Both the position numbers and the translations under genes were made by a program. The notes beneath the pieces are model-generated. The model worked only from the letters and a program-made list of their open reading frames with translations. It was not told where the DNA came from and searched no databases. 64,000 bases of DNA from UBA4656 sp002405525 (GTDB taxonomy: Bacteria; Pseudomonadota; Gammaproteobacteria; Xanthomonadales; Ahniellaceae), in the NCBI GenBank assembly GCA_036723735.1, contig DAIMGT010000005.1, positions 34,659-98,658 of the forward strand. The letters are read 5' to 3'. This document shows, in pieces, positions 8,123 through 17,848 of this stretch. Position 1 is the first letter of the stretch, and each line of letters starts with the position of its first letter.

Positions 8123-11100
8123 TCACGTCCCGGGTACGATCACTCGCGGCAGGCCGGCGCGAGCGAGTGCGCGCTCGAAAGCGTCGAGTTCACCGTCGCG
8201 CAGCGCGGCGAGGGCTCGTTCCTGGCGTTCGAGTTCAGCCACGACCTCGTCACGGCGCTCGCGCATGCCCCGGGTCGGCGCGTGGTCGCTGTCCTGCGCC
8301 CACGAATAGAGCGGCGCCAGTTGCGAATACAGCTTCGCGCCGCCGCTGCGGCCGGCGAGGATGTCGTAGACGACCTCGGCCTCCGGATTGTGCAGCGCGT
8401 CCTCGATCGCCGCCGCACGCGCCAGCACCGCGTCCGCGGCGCCGACCAGTTCGGTGCGCCCGCCGGCGCGCGACTTCAGGTCGCCTACCTGCGCCCGGAT
8501 CGCCTGCAAGGTTTCCACCAGCGACAGCGTGCGGTCGAGCGCAGCGCGCAGGTCGAGCGCGAAGGCGAGGTTGGCGGCGAAGTCCGCTGCGCCCGCCGGC
8601 GATCGCGGGTCGGCGCGCACGTCGATGGCGGTGCTGGCAAATCGGTCGCCGACCTTGAGGGTGGCGGTGTACCGGCCAGGTACCGCCAGCGGTCCGCGCT
8701 CCGGATTGCCGGCGTCCAGCTTGGAGGCGATCCGTCGCGCGCCCTCGTGCCGCAGGTCCCAGGCGACGCGATTCAGTCCCGCGTGGGTGGTGAGCGCAGG
8801 CTTGGCCTCATCCTCGGGCTCGTCCGGATCGTCCTTGCCGTACTTCGCGGTCCTCGCGACCGAGGACAAGGTGCGGACCACCGCACCGGAGGCGTCGGTG
8901 ATCTCGAGCGTGATCGGGTCTTTCGGTGCGTCCTTCAGCCAGTACGAGATCACCGCGCCGATCGGTGGGTTGGGGATCGCGCCCGGCACCAGGAAATCCC
9001 AGCGCGTGTCGGCTCCGAAGCGGTACGCGGGTGCTACCGGCAGCAGTGCCGCGCCCTGCACCCGCACGGCGTCCAGTCCGCGCAGCGTGGCGAGACCCTC
9101 CAGCGCCCAGATCGATCGTCCGCGCGTGCCGGCTACCAGGTCGCCGTGCTTCGCCTCCAGGTCGGTCACGGTCACCGCCGGCAGGTTGATCCGCAGGTCG
9201 CGCCAGGTGGCACCGGCATCGGTCGACCACATCACGCCGCGGTCGGTGCCGAGGTAGAGCACGCGCGCGTCGTCGGGGTCCTCGCGCACGACCCACAGCG
9301 GCAGGTCGTCGGGGATGCCGCGCACCAGGCTGTCCCAGGTGCGCCCGAAGTCGCGCGTGCGGAACAGATACGGCTTGAAGTCGTCGAGCCGGTAGCGGTG
9401 CACCACCACGTAGGCCGTGCCTGCATCGGCGCGGGACGGCTCGATGGCCTCGATCGTGCCCCACTCGGGCATGGTCTTCGGAGTGACGTTGGCCCAGGTC
9501 TTGCCGCCGTCGCGGGTCACGTGCACCAGGCCGTCGTCGCTGCCGGCCCAGATCGTGCCGGCGGCGACGGGCGACTCGGCGATGGAGAAGATCGTGCCGT
9601 AGGTCTCCACGCCGGTGATGTCGCCGGTGATCGGGCCGCCCGACCAGCCCTGCCTGTTGCGGTCGTTGCGAGTCAGGTCGCCGCTGATCGCGGTCCACGA
9701 GGCGCCCTGGTCGCGGCTGGCGTACAACACGTTGGCGCCGTGGTAGACCAGATCAGGATCGTGCGGCGAGGGCGCGATCGGTGCGGTCCACTGGAAGCGG
9801 ACCTTGTACTCGGAGGGCTTGATGCCGGACGGGTTCGCCGGCCAGGCGGACACGTTGCGGTACCAGCCGCCGTTCTCGACGTGGTAGGAGATGTAGCCGC
9901 CGTACTCGCCGGCGAAGATCGCACCGGGGCGCGCGCGGTCCCAGACCACGTCACCGGCCTCGCCGCCGCCGATGTAGAGCCAGTTGGCGAGGCCGTTGGC
10001 GTCGTTGGCGAGCGAGCGCGAGGGCCCAGCCGCCGTTCCCCAGTCCTGGATGGTGCCCGCCACGTGCCAGGGCACGCGGTCGTCGACCGCGATGTTGTAG
10101 AACTGCGCCAGCGGCAGCGGCGGCACGAACCAGGTCTTGCCGCCGTCGGTGCTGATGTCCACCCCGCCGTCGTTGCCGCTGATCACACGGCGCGGGTCCT
10201 TCGGGTCGATCCAGATATCGTGGTGGTCGCCGTGGTGCGGACCCTTGACCTGGGTGAAGCTCTTGCCGCCGTCGATGCTCTTGAGCAGCGGCACCTGCGG
10301 CACCCACAGCACGTCGGGGTTGGTCGGGTCGACGGTGAGCACGGTGTAGTACCAGGCGCGCTGGCGCAGGCTGCGGTGGGCGTTGATCCGCGTCCACGAG
10401 CCGCCGGCATCGTCGGAGCGGAACAGGCCGCCTTCCTCGGCCTCGATCAGGGCGTAGACGCGGTTGGAGTCGCTGGGTGCGATGCCGATGCCGACCTTGC
10501 CCCATTCGCCCTCCGGCAGGCCGCTGCCGGTGAGTTGCTTCCAGGTCTCGCCGCCGTCGCTGCTGCGCCACAGTCCGCTGCCGGGACCGCCGCTGGTGGT
10601 GACCCAGGGGCTGCGCCGGAACTGCCACATCCCGGCGTAGACGATGTTCGGATTGTTCGGGTCGAGGTGCACGTCGGAGGCACCGGTATCGGCGTCCTTC
10701 TTCAGCACCTGCTTCCAGGTGGCGCCGCCGTCGGTGGTGCGATAGACGCCGCGCTCGGCGCCAGGACCGAAGGGCGAGCCCAGCACTGCGGCGAAGGCAA
10801 TGTCGGGATGGCGCGGATGCACGGCCAGCGCGCCGATCTGCCCGCGGCCCTTCCAGACGTGCTGCCAGGTCGCACCCGCGTCGATCGACTTCCAGATGCC
10901 GAGCCCGATCGCGACGTTGCCGCGCGGATTGCCTTCGCCGCCGCCGACGTAGATCACGTTGGGGTCCGAGCGGGCGACCGCGATCGCGCCGATCGATTGC
11001 GTGGGCTGGTCGTCGAAGATCGGCTTCCAGTCGCGGCCGCCGTTCTCGCTCTTCCAGACGCCCCCCTGCGCGGCGGCCGCGTAGTAGACCTGCGGGTTGC

Positions 11101-11269
11101 CGGGCACGCCGGCGACGCGGCTGATGCGGCCGCCGACAGCCGGGCCGACCAGGCGCCACTGCAGGGCGCCATAGGGCTTCTCGGCATCGAGGTCCGACGG
11201 CCCGCCCGCGGCGAGCAGTGGGAGCGGCAGGCACAGGCAGAGCAACAGCAGGACGATGGCGCGGCGCAT
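8123..11269 (-). CDS. Secreted BNR/sortilin-like beta-propeller protein (glycosyl-hydrolase-like)
   Basis: The start is ATG at 11269, with GGAGGTG just upstream and a signal peptide (MRRAIVLLLLCLCLPLPLLAAG). The 1048-residue product is full of BNR/Asp-box repeats of the form S-x-D-G-G-x-T-W (for example S-E-N-G-G-R-D-W, T-D-G-G-A-T-W, S-S-D-G-G-E-T-W), as in Vps10/sortilin-type propellers and sialidase-like folds. The C-terminal quarter is a separate region with a beta-sandwich-like segment and a charged helical tail. Bacterial members are often named 'glycosyl hydrolase', but no catalytic residues are evident. It is probably periplasmic or cell-surface. The permease gene upstream ends 28 bases before its start. 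Confidence 0.85.
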   Translation of the reverse strand: MRRAIVLLLLCLCLPLPLLAAGGPSDLDAEKPYGALQWRLVGPAVGGRISRVAGVPGNPQVYYAAAAQGGVWKSENGGRDWKPIFDDQPTQSIGAIAVARSDPNVIYVGGGEGNPRGNVAIGLGIWKSIDAGATWQHVWKGRGQIGALAVHPRHPDIAFAAVLGSPFGPGAERGVYRTTDGGATWKQVLKKDADTGASDVHLDPNNPNIVYAGMWQFRRSPWVTTSGGPGSGLWRSSDGGETWKQLTGSGLPEGEWGKVGIGIAPSDSNRVYALIEAEEGGLFRSDDAGGSWTRINAHRSLRQRAWYYTVLTVDPTNPDVLWVPQVPLLKSIDGGKSFTQVKGPHHGDHHDIWIDPKDPRRVISGNDGGVDISTDGGKTWFVPPLPLAQFYNIAVDDRVPWHVAGTIQDWGTAAGPSRSLANDANGLANWLYIGGGEAGDVVWDRARPGAIFAGEYGGYISYHVENGGWYRNVSAWPANPSGIKPSEYKVRFQWTAPIAPSPHDPDLVYHGANVLYASRDQGASWTAISGDLTRNDRNRQGWSGGPITGDITGVETYGTIFSIAESPVAAGTIWAGSDDGLVHVTRDGGKTWANVTPKTMPEWGTIEAIEPSRADAGTAYVVVHRYRLDDFKPYLFRTRDFGRTWDSLVRGIPDDLPLWVVREDPDDARVLYLGTDRGVMWSTDAGATWRDLRINLPAVTVTDLEAKHGDLVAGTRGRSIWALEGLATLRGLDAVRVQGAALLPVAPAYRFGADTRWDFLVPGAIPNPPIGAVISYWLKDAPKDPITLEITDASGAVVRTLSSVARTAKYGKDDPDEPEDEAKPALTTHAGLNRVAWDLRHEGARRIASKLDAGNPERGPLAVPGRYTATLKVGDRFASTAIDVRADPRSPAGAADFAANLAFALDLRAALDRTLSLVETLQAIRAQVGDLKSRAGGRTELVGAADAVLARAAAIEDALHNPEAEVVYDILAGRSGGAKLYSQLAPLYSWAQDSDHAPTRGMRERRDEVVAELERQERALAALRDGELDAFERALARAGLPRVIVPGT

Positions 11270-11297
11270 CCGGACACCTCCGGGTTGGCGCGTCGGC

Positions 11298-12614
11298 TCA
11301 ACGCCGGCGCAACAAGGTAAGCAACAGGTATAGACCGACAATCGTGGCCAGCGACCAGCCGATGGCCTGCCATTCCTCGGGCTTGAGCGTGGTCAGGATG
11401 GCGAGCATCGCCACCGCCGCCACTAGGGGAATCACAGGGCCGCCGGGAAGGCGCAGCGGCGCGCCCTGGTCGACGTGGCCGCGGCGCTGCAGCTGCCAGG
11501 CGGCCAGTGACACACCGACGTAGACCAGGCAGATCGCGCCGCCGGAGATCAGGGCCAGCGACTGGAAGTCACCACCGAGCGCGAGCAGAAACGCCACCCC
11601 GCCGTGAATGCAGACCGCGACCAGTGGCACCTTGCGCGACGCGGTGAGCCGCCCCACCGGGCCCGGCAGCCAGCCGTCGCGCCCGAGCGCGTACAGCATC
11701 CGCGAGGACCCCAGCAGGTTGCCCATCAGGAAGCCAAGCATCGACACCGAGGCGGTGGCGAGCAGCAGGCCGAAGCCGGGCCCCCACAACGCGCCCGCTG
11801 TCTGCGCGACCGGGGCGGTACTCTCGCCAATCGCCGCTCCAAGTGCGCCCTGCGCCACGACCTGGATGCCGATGTACAGCAGCACCACCAGCAGGATCGC
11901 CGTCATGGTCGCGCGCGGCACGTCACGCGAGGGGTCCTTGACTTCGCCGCTGGGGATCAGCGCGGTCTCCATGCCGGAGTAGGCGAACATCACCAGCACC
12001 ATCGCCGAGCCCAGCGCGGCAAAAGAGGGCAGGGCAGTGAACGATACCTGTGCCCAGTCGACGACCCAGGCGCCGATCAGGGCGAGCAGGAACAGCGGGG
12101 TGAGCTTGAGCGTGGCCAGCACCACGATCGCGCGGGTGCCGATCCGCACGCCCTTGGCATTGAGGAACACGAGAACCGCGTAGACGGCGAGCAGCAGGGC
12201 GCCGCGCGGGCCGCTGCCGTCGAACAGGTCGCTGGCGTTGCGCGCCTGCTCGGTCAGGGCGGCGGCCACGCCGGCGCTGGATGTCACGTTGGTGATCCAC
12301 ATCAGCGCGCCGGCGACGAAACCGGCGAAGGGCCCGAACGCCGCGCCGACGTAGGAGTAGGGCCCGCCGGTCGAGGTCACACGGCTGCCGGCTGCGGCGA
12401 AGCACAGCGCGACGGGAACGATCACCAATGCGCCGGCGACGAATGCCAGCGGCGCGGCTGGCCCCATGCCGATGAACAGTGCAGCCGGCAGCATGAAGAT
12501 GCCGCCGCCGACGATGACGTTGATCACCGACGCGGTGAGGCCGCCGAAGCCGACCGCGCGCACCAGCCCCGACTCGGCGCCGGTCGGCGCGCCCCCCCTC
12601 GTATGTGGATTCAT
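11298..12614 (-). CDS. APC-superfamily amino acid permease
   Basis: Starting at ATG 12614 gives 438 residues with about 12 hydrophobic segments. The N-terminal helix-1 motif I-V-G-G-G-I-F-M-L is the glycine-rich unwound segment of APC transporters, and F-A-Y-S-G-M-E matches the conserved helix-6 region. The substrate is presumably an amino acid or polyamine and cannot be told from sequence. A longer frame runs to 12782 but has no hydrophobic or conserved content before M57. It is divergent from the M20 amidohydrolase and followed closely by the BNR-repeat gene. Confidence 0.88.
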   Translation of the reverse strand: MNPHTRGGAPTGAESGLVRAVGFGGLTASVINVIVGGGIFMLPAALFIGMGPAAPLAFVAGALVIVPVALCFAAAGSRVTSTGGPYSYVGAAFGPFAGFVAGALMWITNVTSSAGVAAALTEQARNASDLFDGSGPRGALLLAVYAVLVFLNAKGVRIGTRAIVVLATLKLTPLFLLALIGAWVVDWAQVSFTALPSFAALGSAMVLVMFAYSGMETALIPSGEVKDPSRDVPRATMTAILLVVLLYIGIQVVAQGALGAAIGESTAPVAQTAGALWGPGFGLLLATASVSMLGFLMGNLLGSSRMLYALGRDGWLPGPVGRLTASRKVPLVAVCIHGGVAFLLALGGDFQSLALISGGAICLVYVGVSLAAWQLQRRGHVDQGAPLRLPGGPVIPLVAAVAMLAILTTLKPEEWQAIGWSLATIVGLYLLLTLLRRR

Positions 12615-12729
12615 GTGCGCCCCCGACTGACGCGCGAGCCTACGGCCTGCGACCGCCGTGGCACAAGCGGCGTTGCCGTGGGGGCGCGGCCCGTGCATGC
12701 TGCGCACCGGTCCCGCCCGGAGCGATCTC

Positions 12730-14031
12730 ATGCGCCCTGCCTTGCCCTGCCTGGTCCTCTGCGCACTGGCGCCGGCGGCCACCGCGACCGAGCTGGATCA
12801 CCGCCTCGACGAACAGGCGGTGGCGCTGCGGCCCGACGTGGTCGCGTGGCGGCGCGACCTGCACCAGCACCCCGAACTCGGCAACCGCGAATTCCGCACT
12901 GCAGCGAAGGTCGCCGATCACCTGCGCGAGCTTGGTCTCGAAGTCGAGACCGGTGTCGCCCACACCGGCGTGGTGGCGGTACTGCGCGGCGGCAAACCCG
13001 GGCCTCGGCTGGCCCTGCGTGCCGACATGGACGCGTTGCCGGTGACCGAGCAGGTCGACCTGCCGTTCAGGTCGGTGGCGAAGGCCGAGTACCGGGGCGA
13101 GCAGGTCGGCGTCATGCACGCCTGTGGCCACGATGCGCACACCGCGATCCTGATGGGTGCGGCGTCCGCGCTGGCCGCAGTGCGCGAGGATCTGCCGGGA
13201 ACCGTGGTGTTCATCTTTCAGCCGGCCGAGGAAGGACCGCCCGAGGGCGAGGAGGGCGGGGCGGCGCTGATGCTGAAGGAAGGCGTGTTCCGCAAGCACC
13301 AGCCGCAGGCCATCATCGGCCTGCACGTCTTCTCGACCCTGCACGCGGGCGAGGTCGGCGTGCGCGGCGGTCCGACGATGGCGGAGTCGGGGCGCTTCCG
13401 CATCGTGCTGCGCGGTGTTCAGACGCACGGCGCCAAGCCGTGGGCCGGCATCGATCCGGTGGTCGTCGGCGCGCAGCTGGTGATGAATCTGCAGACCGTG
13501 GTCAGTCGGCGCATCAACACCGTGGAATCACCGGCGGTGGTCACCGTCGGGGCGTTCCGCGCCGGCAACCGCCACAACATCATCCCGGCCGAGGCCGAAC
13601 TGCTGGGCACCCTGCGCACCTTCGACGAGGAAACGCGCCAGGCGGTGGTCGCCGAGATCACCCGCATCGCCGAGCACACGGCGCAGGCGGCCGGCGCCAG
13701 CGCCGAGGTGGTGTTCGAGCGCCAGACCAACGTCAACCGCAACGACGAGGCGCTGACCCGCCGCCTGCAGCCCGCGCTGGCGCGCGCGGTGGGCGAACGC
13801 AACGCCAAGCTGATGCCGCTGCAGACGGTGGCCGAGGACTTCGGCTATTTCGCCGCCGAGGTGCCGGGATTCTTCTTCTTCGTCGGTTCCACGCCGGCCG
13901 ACCAGGACCCGCGCAAGGCGCCGGCCAACCACTCGCCGTTCTACTTCGTCGACGAGCAGGCGCTGGACACCGGGCTGCGCGCGATGTTGCACGCCGCGGC
14001 CGAGTACCTCGCCGGCCCCGCCGCCCCCTGA
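12730..14031 (+). CDS. Exported M20D-type amidohydrolase/aminoacyl hydrolase
   Basis: From ATG 12730 the 433-residue protein has a short signal peptide (MRPALPCLVLCALAPAATA) followed by the M20 fold. Metal-binding features visible are H-P-E-L-G near 50, L-R-A-D-M-D-A-L-P, H-A-C-G-H-D-A-H-T and Q-P-A-E-E-G. These place it in the amidohydrolase group that includes hippurate and N-acyl-amino-acid hydrolases. The signal peptide suggests periplasmic hydrolysis of N-acyl amino acids or peptides. A potassium-channel-like gene starts 10 bases after its stop, so the two may be co-transcribed. Confidence 0.9.
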   Translation: MRPALPCLVLCALAPAATATELDHRLDEQAVALRPDVVAWRRDLHQHPELGNREFRTAAKVADHLRELGLEVETGVAHTGVVAVLRGGKPGPRLALRADMDALPVTEQVDLPFRSVAKAEYRGEQVGVMHACGHDAHTAILMGAASALAAVREDLPGTVVFIFQPAEEGPPEGEEGGAALMLKEGVFRKHQPQAIIGLHVFSTLHAGEVGVRGGPTMAESGRFRIVLRGVQTHGAKPWAGIDPVVVGAQLVMNLQTVVSRRINTVESPAVVTVGAFRAGNRHNIIPAEAELLGTLRTFDEETRQAVVAEITRIAEHTAQAAGASAEVVFERQTNVNRNDEALTRRLQPALARAVGERNAKLMPLQTVAEDFGYFAAEVPGFFFFVGSTPADQDPRKAPANHSPFYFVDEQALDTGLRAMLHAAAEYLAGPAAP

Positions 14032-14041
14032 GGTCTCCGCG

Positions 14042-14704
14042 ATGCCGCTGGACGGGCGACTGCTGCGCCTGCCGTGCGTGCAATTGCTGCTCTCGCAGCT
14101 GCTGCTGATCCTCGCCTTCCCGTGGCTCGAACACGGCGTCGCAGGCAACCTCTTGCTGGACGCCCTGCACCTGACGGTCATCGTGCTGGTCGTGCGTGCT
14201 GTGGGGCGCACGCCCGGGCGACAGCGCGTGGCGCTGGGACTGGCGCTGGCCGTGGCGGCGGCGCAGGTGGCTGATTTCGCCAGCGGGATCGGCCATCTCG
14301 GGGCGGTCGCGCTGCTCGCGCTGTGCGCCTTCCAAGCGTACGCGATCTGGTGCCTGATGCTCTACGTGATGCAGGACGAGGTCGCCACCACCGACGAGCT
14401 GTTCGCCGCGGCCAGCATGTACGTGCTGCTGGCGATGGCCTTCGCCTGCCTGTTCTCGGTGCTGGAGCATGCAGCACCCGGGTCGTTCTTCATCAATCCC
14501 ACCAACAACATCGACGGCGAGGTCAACTGGTGGGACCTTGTGTACTTCTCGTTCACCATGCTTACCAGCGTCGGCTTCGGCGAGATCACCCCCGTGACGT
14601 CGCACGCGCGCTCGCTGGTCATGGTGGTGCAGGTGGTCGGTGTCCTGTTCGTTGCCCTGCTCATTGCCCGCCTGACCGGGATCTACCGTGGGCGTGCGGG
14701 CTGA
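14042..14704 (+). CDS. Potassium-channel-like membrane protein (Ion_trans_2 type)
   Basis: This 220-residue integral membrane protein has about six hydrophobic segments. A re-entrant loop contains T-M-L-T-S-V-G-F-G-E-I, the selectivity-filter pattern (T-x-G-F-G) of bacterial and eukaryotic K+ channels, just before the last helix. The usual cytoplasmic RCK/TrkA-N domain is absent: the protein ends 27 residues after the filter's outer helix. It may be a bare pore subunit. The stop codon TGA (14702-14704) is embedded in repeat copy 3. Confidence 0.8.
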   Translation: MPLDGRLLRLPCVQLLLSQLLLILAFPWLEHGVAGNLLLDALHLTVIVLVVRAVGRTPGRQRVALGLALAVAAAQVADFASGIGHLGAVALLALCAFQAYAIWCLMLYVMQDEVATTDELFAAASMYVLLAMAFACLFSVLEHAAPGSFFINPTNNIDGEVNWWDLVYFSFTMLTSVGFGEITPVTSHARSLVMVVQVVGVLFVALLIARLTGIYRGRAG

Positions 14705-14826
14705 GAGGCTGTAGAAAACAGCCTCTCAGGCAGGCCATGGGTGGCCTGCGCGCGGGTCATCCTCGCAAGTGCATGACTCGCGACTGGTACGGTCCACAGG
14801 ATGGGATTTTTCTTGCAGGCAATGAG
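14702..14826 (-). repeat. Interspersed hairpin repeat, copy 3 (second hairpin deleted)
   Basis: It has a perfect 10-bp stem, gagaggctgt / acagcctctc (14703-14712 and 14718-14727), followed by the 'caggccatgggtggcctgcg' linker, 'cgcaagtgcatgactcgcga', and then directly the third module (tccacaggatgggatttttc). The first three bases are the stop codon of the channel gene. The hairpin followed by an A-rich/T-rich stem could stop transcription. Confidence 0.8.
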
Positions 14827-15152
14827 CGGCCGCCTCGTCCGGGCGGCGGGCGGGCGCTGCGCGGGCCCGATGATGTGGCTGGCGCGGCGATCGGCCGCAT
14901 GCGCTTGCGCGAAGCATCCACGACCGGTGTGTCGCAGAACGACCTCGGTCGTCACGGTGGCAGCAATTTCCAGGCTGGCACCCGGATGCGCGCGAGCAAC
15001 GGCATCCGGCCCGCCATGAGATTCAAACTCGGCAACATCGTGCCCTGAGTCCCTTCGGTCGGGCGCGCCTATGGCGCGGGTCCCGCTTGCGGAGCACCCG
15101 AAGAAGCTCGGCAGCGGTAATGACCGATCCCGATGCGTCGCTACGCCGCGGT
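14827..15152. other. Intergenic stretch without a recognisable gene
   Basis: These 326 bases lie between repeat copy 3 and the end of the TPR gene. Short open frames on both strands have no ribosome site and no protein-like composition. I see no tRNA-like fold and no clear terminator. Confidence 0.5.
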
Positions 15153-16049
15153 TCAACTTTCCAGGCGCTGCAGATCCTTCCTCGCCTGTTCCAACTGCGC
15201 GTCGAGTCCGATCGCCGTGCGCAAGGCCTGCACTGCCTCCTCCTGGCGTCCGGCCTTCTCGAACAGCAGGCCTTTCCGCCACCAGGCGGCGGCAACGCCG
15301 AGCTCCTCGGGGTGACTGTCGAGGCGGATGTAGGTTGCGAGACTCTCGATGCCCTCCTCGATGCGCTGACCATCGTCGACCGCGATGCGACCGAGCATGT
15401 ACAGACCGATCGCGTCGCGCGGGTCGCGTGCGAGGGCAGCCTCGGCCACTGTCCGGGCGTCGGCGAAGCGCTGTTCGCGCAGGTACATCGAAATCAGCCC
15501 CAGCGTGGCCCGGCGGTTGCCTGGATCGGCGGCGAACGCGTCCGCGTAGGCGCCGATGGCTTCCTCGCGCTTGTCGTCGGCCAGCAGCAGCGCTGCCTGG
15601 CCGATGTGGCCCCAGACAGCGCCGATCGCCTGCAGGGCCTCGACTTGCGCCTCGGCTTTGTCGCGGCCGCCGCCCATGAAGCCGGGAGCTTGCAGGTAGT
15701 ACTGGATCAGCTGCAGCCGCGGGTCCGGGTCGGCAGGCGACACGGCCACGGCCTTCTCGTAGGCGTCGCGGCACTTTCCCGCCCACTTCGGCTTGGCCAG
15801 GATCATGACCTCGAGCGCCTTCTGACCATAGGCGTTGCCCAGCCAGAGCCAAGCCTTGCCATCATCCGGTCGCGCCGTGGTGGCTTTTTCCGCCTGCGCG
15901 ATCGCCTCGTCGGTCCTGTTGGCGCCGAGCAGGTTTCGGACCTGCTGCACCTCGGCTGCGAGCGGCGCGCGCTCGGACTGGGCGAACGCAGACATGTCCA
16001 GCGACAGGAAAAGCGCGGTGGCGATGGCGGCGGCGGGGAGGCGGTTCAT
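15153..16049 (-). CDS. Exported tetratricopeptide-repeat protein
   Basis: ATG 16049 starts a 298-residue protein with a signal peptide (MNRLPAAAIATALFLSLDMSAFAQ). Several TPR-like units follow: A-I-A-Q-A-E-K-A...A-W-L-W-L-G-N-A-Y-G, A-I-G-A-Y-A-D-A-F-A-A-D-P-G-N, and A-V-Q-A-L-R-T-A-I-G-L-D. It is likely a periplasmic scaffold. No partner is indicated by neighbours, because the upstream gene is divergent. Confidence 0.82.
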   Translation of the reverse strand: MNRLPAAAIATALFLSLDMSAFAQSERAPLAAEVQQVRNLLGANRTDEAIAQAEKATTARPDDGKAWLWLGNAYGQKALEVMILAKPKWAGKCRDAYEKAVAVSPADPDPRLQLIQYYLQAPGFMGGGRDKAEAQVEALQAIGAVWGHIGQAALLLADDKREEAIGAYADAFAADPGNRRATLGLISMYLREQRFADARTVAEAALARDPRDAIGLYMLGRIAVDDGQRIEEGIESLATYIRLDSHPEELGVAAAWWRKGLLFEKAGRQEEAVQALRTAIGLDAQLEQARKDLQRLES

Positions 16050-16201
16050 GGTGGGCTCCTGGATAGGCGCCCGAAGTATGCGCAGGCCGATGCTGAACCT
16101 GCGGCTGCCGGAAGTCATGCCGAACTGGCAGCCGCCGCCGGTTTGCAGCGCAACGCCGAGCGGGCATCATCGGCACAGACCAGCACAGCAGGGGGGAAGC
16201 G

Positions 16202-17848
16202 ATGCTCCGGGCACTGCCTTCGCGCTATGGGTTCTTCGCCGGCTGCGTGCTCGCGGCCCTTGCATGCGCGGCGCTCGCCTGGTTCGGGCACGGCGCGGTC
16301 TTCGCATGGATCGGCTTGATCGCAGGCCTGCTGGCGCTGGTCGGCGCGCGGGACCTCGTCCAGACCCGGCAGTCGATCCGCCGCAACTATCCGATCCTGT
16401 CGCACCTGCGCTTCTTCCTCGAGGAGATCCGGCCGGAGATCCGCCAGTACTTCCTCGAGTCCGACACCGAGGCGCAGCCGTTCTCGCGCAACCAGCGCTC
16501 GATCGTCTACCAACGCGCGAAGAACATCGTTGACAAACGCCCGTTCGGCACCCAGGCCGACGTGTACCGGCCCGACTACGAGTGGATCAACCATTCGGTG
16601 GCGCCGACCGACATCGAAAGTCACGACTTCCGCATAGACATCGGCTCCGCCCAGTGCGCGCAGCCGTATTCGGCCAGCGTGTTCAACATCTCGGCGATGT
16701 CCTACGGCGCACTGTCGCCGAACGCGGTGCTGGCACTGAACGAGGGCGCGCGGCGCGGGCGTTTCTTCCACGACACCGGGGAAGGATCGATCTCGCGCTT
16801 CCACCGCGAGCCGGGCGGCGACCTCGTGTGGGAGGTCGGCTCGGGTTACTTCGGCTGCAGGAACCCGGACGGCAGTTTCAGTGCGGAGAAGTTCGCCGCC
16901 AACGCGGCATCGCCGCAGGTCAGGATGATCGAGATCAAGCTGTCGCAGGGCGCCAAACCGGGGCACGGTGGCGTGCTGCCCGGTGCCAAGGTGACCCGGG
17001 AGATCGCCGAAGCGCGCGGTGTTGCGGTGGGGGAAGACTGCATTTCTCCGCCGCGTCATTCGGCCTTCTCGACGCCGATTGGACTGCTTCAGTTCGTCGC
17101 CCGCCTACGCACCCTGTCCGGCGGCAAGCCGGTGGGATTCAAGCTGGCGATCGGCCACCCGTGGGAATGGTTCGGCATCGCCAAGGCGATCCTCGACACC
17201 GGGATCGTTCCGGACTTCATCGTGGTCGACGGCGGCGAGGGCGGTACCGGGGCGGCGCCGTTGGAGTTCACCGACCATGTCGGCGCCCCGCTGCAGGAGG
17301 GCCTGATGCTGGTCCACAACACCCTGGTCGGAATCGGCAAGCGTGGCGAGGTCCGGCTCGGCGCCAGCGGCAAGATCGTAACCGCTTTCGATCTGGTGCG
17401 TGCCTTCGCACTCGGCGCCGACTGGGGCAACTCGGCGCGCGGCTTCATGTTCGCGCTCGGCTGCATCCAAGCCCAGAGCTGCCACACCGGCAAGTGCCCC
17501 ACCGGCGTGACCACACAGGACCCGGCTCGCTACCGGGCGCTGGTGGTGCCGGACAAGGCGGACCGGGTGTTCAACTTCCACCAGAACACGCTCAAGGCGC
17601 TCAAGGAACTGATCGCGGCCGCGGGCCTCTCGCACCCGGAGCAAGTGGGACCCGAGCACATCGTGCACCGCCTGTCGGCCACCGAGGTGCGTTCGCTGGC
17701 TGCCATGCACCATTGGGTCAAGCCCGGCGAACTGCTGGGGGCCGAGCGTTCCCACGCGGTGTTCAAGGTGTTCTGGGACGTGGCGCGCGCCGACAGCTTC
17801 GAGGCGCCTTCGACCGTGCTCTCGATGCGCACCACCAAGATGCGCTGA
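16202..17848 (+). CDS. Membrane-anchored FMN-binding glutamate-synthase-family protein
   Basis: The 548-residue protein starts with one or two membrane segments (about residues 10-48). A TIM-barrel domain homologous to the FMN-binding domain of glutamate synthase follows: F-N-I-S-A-M-S-Y-G-A-L-S, the G-A-K-P-G-H-G-G-V-L-P block, and D-G-G-E-G-G-T-G-A-A-P. Cysteines in the segment C-I-Q-A-Q-S-C-H-T-G-K-C-P correspond to the 3Fe-4S ligands. The amidotransferase and glutamate-binding N-terminal domain is missing, as in the YerD-type family. The oxidoreductase substrate is unknown. The next gene starts within its stop codon (TGATG overlap). Confidence 0.9.
   Translation: MLRALPSRYGFFAGCVLAALACAALAWFGHGAVFAWIGLIAGLLALVGARDLVQTRQSIRRNYPILSHLRFFLEEIRPEIRQYFLESDTEAQPFSRNQRSIVYQRAKNIVDKRPFGTQADVYRPDYEWINHSVAPTDIESHDFRIDIGSAQCAQPYSASVFNISAMSYGALSPNAVLALNEGARRGRFFHDTGEGSISRFHREPGGDLVWEVGSGYFGCRNPDGSFSAEKFAANAASPQVRMIEIKLSQGAKPGHGGVLPGAKVTREIAEARGVAVGEDCISPPRHSAFSTPIGLLQFVARLRTLSGGKPVGFKLAIGHPWEWFGIAKAILDTGIVPDFIVVDGGEGGTGAAPLEFTDHVGAPLQEGLMLVHNTLVGIGKRGEVRLGASGKIVTAFDLVRAFALGADWGNSARGFMFALGCIQAQSCHTGKCPTGVTTQDPARYRALVVPDKADRVFNFHQNTLKALKELIAAAGLSHPEQVGPEHIVHRLSATEVRSLAAMHHWVKPGELLGAERSHAVFKVFWDVARADSFEAPSTVLSMRTTKMR

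Noticed and set aside
7928..11320. A plus-strand open frame of 1130 codons opposite the BNR-repeat gene
   Set aside because: It is antisense to a gene with a clear signal peptide and repeats. High GC at third positions removes stops from the opposite strand, and the translated product has Arg/Val/Gly-rich shadow composition.
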